From NCBI GenBank assembly GCA_044870185.1, contig JBIOYL010000098.1, positions 1 through 43,995 on the forward strand: a DNA stretch of 43,995 bases. The letters are read 5' to 3'. Every line of letters begins with the position of its first letter. Positions within the stretch are counted from its first letter, which is position 1. Shown here piece after piece: positions 11,308 to 20,340 of the stretch. Both the position numbers and the translations under genes were made by a program. Origin of the DNA: JBIOYL01 sp044870185. Lineage in GTDB: Bacteria; Actinomycetota; CALGFH01. The notes under the pieces are model-generated. The model did not search any database. It was not told where the DNA came from and saw nothing but the letters and a program-made list of their open reading frames with translations.

Positions 11308-11334
11308 ATACTACCGAGCCAGCTCCTGTCCCAA
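11308..11334 (-). promoter_or_regulatory. predicted leaderless promoter of the lpdA-like gene
   Basis: TAGTAT (11308-11313) ends 6 nt before the ATG; TTGGGA (11329-11334) lies 15 bp further up. The -35 region abuts the end of the IS607 element at about 11341, so the insertion may have changed sequences upstream of this promoter. Confidence 0.4.
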
Positions 11335-11340
11335 CCGTTC

Positions 11341-13093
11341 CTAATCACTGAGCAGGAGTGAGTCCTGCCTGGTGGGCGGCCCCGAACGGTCTTGGGTCGC
11401 CTGGTCGCCTGGGGGTGATCGGTCGGCCGGTCGGGTCCTCTGCCGCGGGTGCGGCTGCCCTCGGGCCTTGCGGTTCCCGGGTTTCCTGGTTCGCGGGCCG
11501 GACAGACCGGCGGCTGCCGGTGTGGGCCGCACGGCCAGGTTGGTAGCTCCGTTCCCCATCCTCTCGTGGGGTTCGGTCACACCTTTCCCTTCGCCGTGCT
11601 CGCTGTCCGAGCCCGCGTCTGCCGATGATCACGGCCGCCGCGTGATGGCCGGTCACATCAGACGAGAACTGTTGTTGCAATGTGCGAAGCCAATGCTGGG
11701 CGCCCCACCGGCTGGTGGAGGCCGGGTCGACGGCGACGACGGTCAGGCTGGTGTTGGTGGCCATCTCGACGAGCCGGCGCCGGAACTTGCCGGTGGGGAT
11801 ACCCGCCACCTGCCGCCGGAACGCACGCCCCCGCCCGCCGCGTTGCGGCCGCCGGCCGGACCGTTCCCGTCCCTGGTCACGGGCGTCAGCAAAGTCGAGA
11901 TCCTCGACCACGACCGCCTGACCGCCGTGCCGTTTGGCGAGGCGGACCAGCTCGGAGATGGCTGATCGCAGCCGGCCGTCCCGGACCGAAGCCGCCAGGC
12001 CGGCCAGGTCGAGAGGAACCGTGCACGGTGCGCCCACGGGATTGCCCGACCGGTCGAGAACGACCGCGGCGAGATGGCCGGCGTTCACGTCGACTGCCAC
12101 CACCGGTCCGTGGCGCAGCTGTTCGAGCTCGACCGGCGGCTCGGGGACGGTCATCCACGAGGCGTCCAGCTACCAGCGGTCCTTGCCCGGGTGGTAGCTG
12201 ATGTCGTAGCGGACCGCGCCGGTGCGAGTCTGGGCGGCGACCTCGTCGCCTCGGTAGGCAAAGCGCACGTGGCCGATCCGATACCGGCCGTGCTCGGCGT
12301 TGGCCAGATGCGCCAACGGTTCGGGGAGCCTGACCTCCAAGGTGTGCGCATCGGGGTCCCAGCGGATCGTCTCGTTCTTCAGCCGCTTGTCCGCCTCGCC
12401 GTCCGCGGTCAGAAACCAACGGGCCGCCTCCCACCGCCTGCGCCAACCCCGCTCGTCCAACCCGGCCGCCTGAAGGTTGTGACGGGCCCGGGCCAGCCGT
12501 CGGCCGCCACGACACACCGACATCGTGCCCTCCGCCAGCCGGGCTTCCACCACCCGCAGACGGGTCTGGAGGACCTGGAGGCGGCGCTGCTGCTCCCACC
12601 GCTCGCCCCGGGTCCGGGTCGCGTACCCCCGCGTACGGCCCTGACGGCCGCCGACCGGGACGGCCAGCCGCCGGCGCAGCCGCCCAACCCGGGCTCGCAA
12701 ACTGCGCTGCTCGGCCAGCAGGTTCCGCTCCGCCAACCGCCAGGCGTCCTCGCTCGTGCGGGTGATCGCCCCCGCCCACCGTGACGTGCACGCGGCGGTC
12801 AACGCCTGCTTGCGCACCGTCCGAGACTGCTTGTTCCCCTTGGCGTCCAGGCGGCCCTGCGAGCACCGCCAAGCCAGATCCCGGCCCGCCAGCACGCCCA
12901 GATGCTTGCCCGCCGCTCGCAACACCTTGGCGTCCGCCGCTGACGCCGCAAGCCGGGTGCGCACTCGCACACCCGCCGGCGGGGCGACCACGAACGGCCC
13001 GGCGAGCGGGCGCAGACGACGGCGGCTCACCCGGCCTTGCCGTCTCCTGCCAGGCACCGGTTCTACTCGTACTCGTCGTCGGTGGACCGCCAC
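11341..13093 (-). pseudogene. tnpB: IS607-type TnpB (RNA-guided nuclease family), interrupted by amber codon and frameshift
   Basis: The N-terminal half (12170-13093) holds the family core (CTSRWAGAITRTSEDAW, WFLTADGEADK, GAVRYDISYHPGKDRW). It stops at TAG (12170-12172), exactly where the next residue would be Tyr. The same frame continues with LDASW and the RuvC domain: VDVNAGHL (first Asp), VVVEDLDFA (Glu), then SSDVTGHHAAAVIIGRR. After RRRE an extra A (run at 11584-11586) shifts the frame; the usual tail VTEPHERMGNG to DSLLLSD resumes in another frame and ends at 11341. TnpB proteins are RNA-guided nucleases whose guide RNA typically overlaps the 3' end of the gene. TAG is an ordinary stop elsewhere here, so this copy is probably dead. 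The true start may be GTG at 13057 or 13030. Confidence 0.85.
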
Positions 13094-13272
13094 ACGACGG
13101 TCCCTGTGCTGACATCGACAACGCGGACCTCCTGGATGGCCGGGTCGTCGACGCCCTCGATGGCCGTGGCAACAGCCGCCGCACGATCCCTGTAGGTCCG
13201 ACTGAAGGCGTCCGACGGCAGCCAGTCACTTGCCAGGGCCAGATCACGCTCGATCCGATATCCGCTGCCCAC
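13063..13272 (-). CDS. small unrecognised protein inside the IS607 element
   Basis: This 69-residue protein is acidic at the C-terminus (VRVVDVSTGTVVWRSTDDEYE) with a helical first half (SDAFSRTYRDRAAAVATAIEG). GTG at 13272 is preceded by GGAGGT at 7 nt, the strongest ribosome-binding site in the element. It is intact, unlike its two neighbours, and its stop at 13063 lies 5 bp before one candidate TnpB start (13057) and inside the longest TnpB reading, suggesting coupled translation. IS607 elements normally carry only tnpA and tnpB. I do not recognise the family; it may be a passenger, a regulator of the element, or a host gene captured by it. Confidence 0.6.
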   Translation of the reverse strand: MGSGYRIERDLALASDWLPSDAFSRTYRDRAAAVATAIEGVDDPAIQEVRVVDVSTGTVVWRSTDDEYE

Positions 13273-13374
13273 GTCATTGACCTCCGTCTGCGTTGCCGTA
13301 CCGCCCGGCGCCGGGCCGGGCTGTCTCCAAGCCGGTTGGTTCCGAACAGCCCGGCAGCAAGCTCCGCAGCGCGC

Positions 13375-14000
13375 TCATGACGACATGCTCCCACTGGCCT
13401 GTGACGACAGCGCCTTCGGTCCCACATTGCGCTGCGCGCAGCGCAACGCCTTCTGCGCCCGGTTCCGGGCCGAACGGCGACCGTACAACTGGGCGCAAAC
13501 GACGTGAGCACCTCCAGCAGGTCCCGCACCAGATCGTCGTCCACCTCACCGTCGTCGAGCACCACCAGACGCCGGCCGTGAGCCGAAAGAGCCGCTTCCA
13601 CCAGCTCGGCGTTCATCCTTGCCAGCCGGTCCCGGTGCTCCACCACGACCATGGTCACCCTCGGATCGGCCAGCAGGCGACGCAGCTTCGAGCGACCCCC
13701 GTTCATCCCGGAGCCGACCTCGACCTCCACGCGGACAACCGGGTTCCCGGTCCTGGCCGCCCACTCGCTCAGCCGGGCCACCTGGCGATCGAGATCCGAC
13801 CGCTGGTCATGCGACGACACCCGGGCATACAGCCCCAGCGCGACCGGCGCCTCAGCGCCGATCGCCTCAGGAGCGACCAGGACCGGACGTTCGTTCACTC
13901 GAACGGCTGGAACCGGCAACGTCCCGTTGCGGAACCACCGGTATGCCGTCTGGGGATGGGGATGCACACCCTGTCGCCTCGCCCATTCGGTCAGATTCAC
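13375..14000 (-). pseudogene. tnpA: IS607-type serine recombinase TnpA, frameshifted
   Basis: The N-terminus is a MerR-like helix-turn-helix (MNLTEWARRQGV, QTAYRWFRNGTLPVP). A serine-resolvase catalytic domain follows: YARVSSHDQ with the nucleophilic Ser, then VVVEHRDRLAR, then VDDDLVRDLLEVLTSF. At the T run near 13497 one base is missing; restoring it gives the usual CAQLYGRRSARNRAQKAL tail, ending at 13375. In the HTH a 6-bp duplication gives HPHP where HP is expected. GTG at 14000 has no strong ribosome-binding site. The lost tail includes the conserved basic helix, so activity is doubtful. A sequencing indel is possible. Confidence 0.8.
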
Positions 14001-14029
14001 GAGCCCAAGATCTCACTCGTGCGTGTGTT

Positions 14030-14049
14030 CGCTCAGTATCGCTCAGTAT
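14030..14049 (+). repeat. tandem 10-bp repeat at the tnpA-side end of the IS607 element
   Basis: CGCTCAGTAT occurs twice in a row (14030-14039, 14040-14049). The core GCTCAGT recurs inverted at the opposite end (11347-11353). Its location fits subterminal recombinase-binding sites of IS607 elements. Confidence 0.55.
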
Positions 14050-15147
14050 CTCCTCAACAGTTGGCGACCCTCCCAGCTCGGCCTGCTACCGACCTGAGCG
14101 GACGGCGCCCGGGAAGCGGCACCCGGCCGGACGCGGGCCACGCTCGGGGCGCCGGCCAGCAGGGCTGCGCCGGCCAGGCCGCTGGCCAGCGACCCGGCCA
14201 GGATGCCGACCTTGGCCAGGCCGACCAGCCCGCCGCCGGCGTAGGCGAGCTCGGCGACGAACAGCGACACCGTGAAGCCGACCCCGGCCAGCGCGCCGAG
14301 CCCGACCACGTGGCGCATTGACAGGTCGTTGGGCAGGGCGCCCAGGCGCAGCCGCATGGCGGCGACGCTCGCCACGGTGACGCCGAGGAGCTTGCCGGCC
14401 AGCAACCCGACCGCGACGCCCCAGGCGACCGGGCTGGCGGCCGCGGCCCGCAGCGCCTCCGCGCCCAGCGGCACGCCGGCGTTGGCGAGCGCGAACACCG
14501 GCACGACCAGGTAGCTGGAGACCGGGTGCAGGCGGTGCTCGAGCTGCTGCAGCACCGGGCGGCCCCGCACCGGCCGGGCCGGGGTGGCCAGCCCGAGCGC
14601 CACCCCGGCGATGGTGGCGTGCACGCCCGACTCCAGCGTCGCCAGCCACACCAGCATCCCCAGCGGAACGTAGGCACCGACCGCACGCACGCCGAGCCGT
14701 TGCAGCGTGACCACGCCGGCCAGGCCGCCCACGGCCACGGCCAGCCACCCGACCGCGATCTGGTCCGAGTAGAACACCGCGATGACGGTGATCGCCAGGA
14801 TGTCGTCGACGATCGCCAGGGTCAGCAGGAACAGCTTGGCGCCGGCCGGCACCCGCGAGCCGAGCACGGCCAGCACCCCCAGCGAACGCGATGTCGGTGG
14901 CCATCGGGATGCCCCAGCCGCGGACGCCCGCGCCGCCGACGTTCAGGGCGAGGCCGTCGCCGACCCAGTGCTTGAGGTCCTCGGTGACCGCCAGCGGGCC
15001 CACGCCGACGGTGAGCTCCCACCCCCACAGGGCCTGGTAGGCGCCGGCCAGCAGCACCAGGCCGCCGGCCGCCTCGGCGTGCAGGAACTGGCCGAGCGGG
15101 CTGACGACGCGGCGCACGGCCTTGGCGGGACTGCCGGTGGTGGCCAC
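14043..15147 (-). pseudogene. nhaA: Na+/H+ antiporter NhaA, decayed
   Basis: GTG at 15147 follows AGGAGAGG, and the N-terminus (SPLGQFLHAEAAGGLVLLA) is NhaA. Two regions are missing in frame. A stretch after LLAG removes the rest of the first helix, and about 45 residues between WVGDGL and ALNVGGAG remove the MALFFFVVGLE-type segment. At about 14883 two bases are lost from GCGC after MATDIAFA, shifting the frame. The remainder continues in the new frame from VLAVLGSRVP through VDDILAI (the family's Asp pair) to KVGILAGS and stops at 14043. NhaA exports Na+ in exchange for protons. The frame is not translatable as one protein. The IS607 end abuts its stop codon. Confidence 0.85.
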
Positions 15148-15330
15148 GGGCCTCTCCTGATCGGATCTCGGGCCGCCCGCCGGGCCGATGATGCCGTCGA
15201 CACCGACGTGGCAGGAAGGGCGCCCATCGGCGAAGATCAGCCCGTGCTGCTTGCTGGAACCAGGCAAGCAGCTCGAAGCAGAGAACCTGGATCGGGATCG
15301 TGCCGGGTGCCGGCCAGGCGGCCGGTCGTG

Positions 15331-15409
15331 GAGGTGGCGGCACGGTGACGGCTAGGCGGCGGGGCGGGCAGGCGGCGGAGGTGACGGCACGGTGACGGCC
15401 AGGCGGCGG
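15331..15409 (+). repeat. duplicated translation-start region of the PucR-type gene
   Basis: A 32-bp sequence at 15331-15362 recurs at 15378-15409 with two differences (47-bp period). Each copy carries a GGAGGTG ribosome-binding site, a GTG start and the codons for the first residues of the regulator. The upstream copy therefore looks like a duplicated start site. Confidence 0.7.
15345..15395 (+). other. 16-codon upstream ORF created by the start-site duplication
   Basis: From the upstream GTG (15345) the frame runs 16 codons (MTARRRGGQAAEVTAR) to TGA at 15393-15395. This overlaps the GTG of the regulator (15392-15394) as GTGA. The peptide starts with the same five residues as the regulator. 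It could couple or attenuate translation; this is inferred from sequence only. Confidence 0.4.
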
Positions 15410-16570
15410 TCCGAACAGGCCCGTGCCGGCACGCCGACGCCGGCGATCGCGCGCATCGGCGCCGCCGTCGCCGAGGCCGGGTCGATCCCGGCCTCCCTGC
15501 TCGGCGACTACCTCCCGGCGCTGGTCGCGGTCGCCGACACCGGCCGGCGCCTGACCCGCGGCGAACTGGACGCCTGCCGGGAGCGCGGCGTCGAGGCGGC
15601 CACGCTGGGCGTGCCGCTGCGCGTCGTGGTCGACGCCTACCTGACCGCGACCTGGCAGGTCTGGGATCAGCTGCCCGCCGCCCGGGCGGCGGGCCGCGTC
15701 GGCGTCCTGCGCTCGGTCGCCCTGGCGGTCCTGCGCGCCGCCGACGACGCGGTGGCCGCGCTCGCCGACGGCTACGACAGCGCCCGCCAGCTCACCATCC
15801 GCCGGGAGGAGGCGCTGCGGCGGGAGTTCATCGACGACCTGCTCGGCGGCCGCGGCGACCTCGAGCTGCTGATCGAACGGGCCGAGCGGTTCGGGCTGCG
15901 CCTGGCCGGCCGCCATGCCGTCGCGGTCGCCACCGGCGCCGAGCCGCTCACCGACGCCACCGCCCTCACGCGGCACGCCGAGGCCGAGGTGCGCCACCGG
16001 TTCGGCAGCCGCGACGCCCTGGTCGCCACCAAGGGCGGGCTGCTGGTCTGCGTCGTCCCCGTGGCCGACGGCGGGGCCGGCGACCTGGCCAGGCTGCTGC
16101 ACCGCCTCGGCGGTCTGCGGGTCGGCGTGGGCCGGTCTCGGGCCGGGCCCACCGGCGTCGCCCGCTCCTACGAGGAGGCCGTGGAGGCGCTCGACCTGGC
16201 CGGCCGCCTCGGCCTCGACGACCCGGTGGTGGAGGCCGCCAGCCTGCTGGTGTACCGGGTGCTGCTGCGCGACCGCGGCGCGATCGCCGAGCTCGTCGGC
16301 GGCGTGCTCGGCCCGCTCGAGCGGGCCCGGGGCGGAGCCGGGCCGCTGCTGGACACCCTGGCCGCCTACTTCGCAACCGGCGGGGTCGCCGCCCAGACCG
16401 CCCGCCGCCTGCACATCGGCGTCCGCACCGTCACCTACCGGCTCGACCGCATCCGCACCCTCACCGGCTACGCCGCCACCGACCCGGCCCACCGCTTCAC
16501 GCTGGAGGCCGCCGTGCTCGGCGCCCGACTGCTCGACTGGCCGACCACCCCGATCGAGCCGATCGAATGA
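15392..16570 (+). CDS. PucR/CdaR-family transcriptional regulator
   Basis: The 392-residue protein ends in a PucR C-terminal helix-turn-helix: LAAYFATGGVAAQTARRLHI, then VRTVTYRLDRIRTLTGY. The N-terminal half has the helical RsbRD-like sensor layout seen in many actinobacterial PucR proteins, and a degenerate GGDEF-like CdaR region lies between (HAVAVATGAEP to VGVGRS). Such proteins regulate purine, sugar-acid or amino-acid genes, but the inducer cannot be told here. The GTG at 15392 has GGAGGTGA about 9 nt upstream and is preceded by a duplicated copy of the start region. It is divergent from the broken nhaA, with 244 bp between starts. Confidence 0.85.
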   Translation: MTARRRSEQARAGTPTPAIARIGAAVAEAGSIPASLLGDYLPALVAVADTGRRLTRGELDACRERGVEAATLGVPLRVVVDAYLTATWQVWDQLPAARAAGRVGVLRSVALAVLRAADDAVAALADGYDSARQLTIRREEALRREFIDDLLGGRGDLELLIERAERFGLRLAGRHAVAVATGAEPLTDATALTRHAEAEVRHRFGSRDALVATKGGLLVCVVPVADGGAGDLARLLHRLGGLRVGVGRSRAGPTGVARSYEEAVEALDLAGRLGLDDPVVEAASLLVYRVLLRDRGAIAELVGGVLGPLERARGGAGPLLDTLAAYFATGGVAAQTARRLHIGVRTVTYRLDRIRTLTGYAATDPAHRFTLEAAVLGARLLDWPTTPIEPIE

Positions 16571-16733
16571 GCCGTGCGGGCGCTGGCCGTTGCTTGCCGC
16601 CTCCCGGCAAGCAGCAGCCCCCGGATCGGCGCGGCACGACCCTGTTGGACGGCATCGCCGGGCGAGCACACTTGCCTCCTGCGGCGCCGGCCAGCCTCAA
16701 CCGAACGCGCCGGCGCCCGAGAGGAGGTCTCCC

Positions 16734-17003
16734 GTGACCGTCAAGTGCATCACCTGCGACCTGGTGTTCCGGACGAGCAACGAGCTGGACTGGCACGTCC
16801 GCGAAGAGCACCTGCGGCCAAGCCTGCCGGCCACGACCCCGCCAGCCAAGGCCACCGGCTCCTCTGCCGACCCATCCCGTTCCCATGCCCCCCCGGCACC
16901 TGGTGCGGCCGGGACGGCGGCCGCCGGGACGGCGACCGCCGGCCTGCTCACACGGCTCCGCGACCGCCTCGGCCTGTCCGGGCGCCGCCAACCACCACGG
17001 TAG
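16734..17003 (+). CDS. small C2H2-type zinc-finger protein
   Basis: The 89-residue product begins VTVKCITCDLVFRTS and shows one C2H2 finger, C5-x2-C8-x12-H21-x4-H26. An Ala/Pro/Thr-rich, probably disordered middle and a basic amphipathic end (LLTRLRDRLGLSGRR) follow. GTG at 16734 is preceded by GAGGAGGT. Small single-finger proteins of this kind occur in actinobacteria with no assigned role; DNA or protein binding is possible. It lies 163 bp after the PucR-type gene on the same strand. That gap holds no other gene I can see. Confidence 0.75.
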   Translation: MTVKCITCDLVFRTSNELDWHVREEHLRPSLPATTPPAKATGSSADPSRSHAPPAPGAAGTAAAGTATAGLLTRLRDRLGLSGRRQPPR

Positions 17004-17108
17004 AGGTTCCGGCTCCTTGCCGATCACCCACCGGGCCGATCGGGCGGCCCGCCGCCCGAGACGAGGAGGCCGCGGCGGACGCTGCCCGGTCGAGGCAGCG
17101 TCCGAAGG

Positions 17109-17333
17109 TCAGTCGCCGTAGTGTCGACTGCAGGCCAGCAGGATCTTCCGGCCCTCGGGACCGCGAAGGAACGTGATCCGAAGCGAGTCGGAGGCCGAGG
17201 CCGACCAGAGCCCGGCGAGCTTGCCTTGAAGCTGATGCAGCCGCAGCGATGGATGCCGCTCGTTCGATGCCAGGAGCCGCAGCGCCCGTGTGAAGGCTCT
17301 ACAGTGGGAGCACCGTACCGAACGCACCGCCAA
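17109..17333 (-). pseudogene. RelE/ParE-type toxin, N-terminally truncated
   Basis: The 74-residue frame holds the second half of a RelE/YafQ-like fold: ALRLLASNERHPSLRLHQL, then GLWSASASDSLRITFL, then ILLACSRHYGD. The first strand and helix of the family (about 25 residues) are not found upstream in any frame, where the sequence instead runs into the divergent antitoxin. I read it as a truncated mRNA-interferase toxin. Its orientation, head-to-head with an AbrB-type antitoxin, differs from the usual antitoxin-toxin operon, suggesting rearrangement. Confidence 0.6.
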
Positions 17334-17389
17334 CGGGAGGCGGGAGCCTTCCTCTTGTGGAAGAATTTCGGCTCCCCGGGGAGCTCGTC

Positions 17390-17661
17390 ATGAAGACCAT
17401 CACCATGAGCCCGAACGGGCGCCTCACGCTGCCGAGGCACGCCAGAAGCTTGGCCTGACCGGTGCCAGTGAGCTCGAGGTCGAGGTGACCGACGGCGCCG
17501 TGCTGCTGCGGCCCGTCGTCGTGCTCCGTCGCGACGACGCCTGGGCCTACACCGATGCGCACCTGGAGAAGGTGGCCAGGGCGCTTGCCGACGTCCAGGC
17601 GGGACGGGTGCGGCGGCTCTCCGAAGCCGACCTCACCGCCTTGGCGGACGACGACGAATAG
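17390..17661 (+). pseudogene. AbrB/MazE-type antitoxin, frameshifted
   Basis: ATG at 17390 begins MKTITMSPNGRLTLP, the start of a SpoVT/AbrB swapped-hairpin domain. About four bases are missing near 17430-17434. The expected continuation (AEARQKLGLTGASELEVEV, then VLLRPVV and an acidic tail ending TALADDDE at 17661) is in another frame. In the original frame translation ends after 22 residues. AbrB-type antitoxins bind DNA and neutralise a partner toxin. With the adjacent truncated RelE-like gene this looks like a dead toxin-antitoxin locus. Confidence 0.75.
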
Positions 17662-17720
17662 CCCGCGGCCCGGTCACTGTGGCTGCCGGGCGCGGCCCCA
17701 GGCAGCCGTGCCGCCGGCCG

Positions 17721-19310
<1,590 letters not shown>

Positions 19311-19402
19311 CGGTCGCCTCCACCCGGTCCGCCGCCCACCTGGCTCCAGGTCGCCTGGCCCCTGGTCGCCTGGCTCCAGGTCAGCCTACGCGCCGGCGGC
19401 CG

Positions 19403-20340
19403 TCACGACAGCGGCGCGAACGCCCGCTCGAAGCCGGCCCAGATGCCCTGGAGGTCGCGCCAGCGGCCGTCTGGTGCGGTGAGCAGGACCGCGTACCCCT
19501 CGCCGCCCGCGACGAAGGTGACGTCGCGCTTGTGGACGAGGCGGCCGCGCTCGGTGACCGTGAACTCCCAGGTGGCCGCCTGCTGGCCGGCGTAGGCGCC
19601 CCGGCTGAGGTCGATCCTGCGGTAGCCGTTGTCCGCGTTGCTGGCCGCGTAGGCACGCTCGTGCCGCTGCCAGACGGTCCAGGGGTCGCCCTCGGGCCGG
19701 TCGCTCGCGTCGACCCGGAAGTACGCGCCCGAGCCGGGGTCGCGCACGACGACCGTGGTGTAGCCGCCCTTGACGCTGTTGCTGGTGACCTGCCAGCCGG
19801 GCGGATAGGCCATGCGGTAGCGCCCGGCCGGGTTGGCCAGCGCCGTCCAGCCGGCCGGGACCTGCTGGCCGGAGGCCGGGCTGGTCGTAGCTGGCGGCCG
19901 GCTGGTTGCGGTGGAGGCCGCTGGTCCGGTCGTGGGCACCGGCCGCGAGGAGGCCGCCGTCGACCTGGGCTGCGACGGTGCCGCGGCCGCCCCCTTGGAG
20001 GGGCTCTTGCGGCCGGTCAGCGCGAGCCCGGCCACGACGGCGGCGGCGAGCGCGAGGGCGACCAGCCCGGCCATGAGCGCGCCGCGGCGAGACCGGTGGG
20101 GTGCCGACCCGGACGGCGCCGGACGGGCGGACGGCGCCGGACGGCCGGGCGGCGATGCCGGATGGGCGGACGGCGCCGGCGAGGAGGCCGGCGGCGCCGG
20201 ACGGGCGGCGGCGGGCGGCGGTGAGGGCGCTGGTGGCTCCGGGGGCGCCGGGTGGACGGTGGCCGGGGGCGAAGGCGCCTGGGGCGAAGGCGCCTGGGGC
20301 TCCGGCGTGGCCGCCGGCTGGCGCAGGTCCAGGTTTCGGG
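19403..20340 (-). pseudogene. C-terminal membrane and extracellular part of the Ser/Thr kinase, out of frame
   Basis: This frame continues the kinase gene after a one-base loss in a C run (plus strand G at 20338-20342). It encodes a Pro/Ala/Ser-rich linker, one transmembrane helix (ALMAGLVALALAAAVVAGLAL), a second low-complexity stretch, and a folded outer domain of about 150 residues (GWTALANPAGRYRMAYPPGW to GIWAGFERAFAPLS). The outer domain resembles the small extracytoplasmic domains of actinobacterial sensor kinases. It has no start of its own and would be translated only if the frame is really continuous. Confidence 0.6.

Larger units (their letters stand above)
11341..14050 (-). mobile_element. 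IS607-family element, degenerate
   Basis: About 2.7 kb holding, on the minus strand, a MerR-HTH serine recombinase (tnpA), a small unrecognised gene and an actinobacterial TnpB. The ends share a short inverted motif: ACTGAGC at 11347-11353 and GCTCAGT at 14031-14037 and 14041-14047, the latter inside a tandem 10-bp repeat. IS607 elements lack long inverted repeats and target duplications, so exact ends are inferred from the tnpB stop and the tnpA upstream repeats. Both transposition genes carry disabling changes. The element sits between the lpdA-like promoter and the 3' end of nhaA. Confidence 0.75.

Noticed and set aside
12170..12172. Reassignment of TAG to an amino acid
   Set aside because: TAG ends metH, trpS, the DUF5753 gene and others normally, so the amber codon in TnpB is better read as a mutation.
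11886..14000. A single 704-residue recombinase fusion on the minus strand
   Set aside because: Only the first 170 residues match a recombinase; the rest is out-of-frame sequence beneath the small gene and TnpB after a frameshift.
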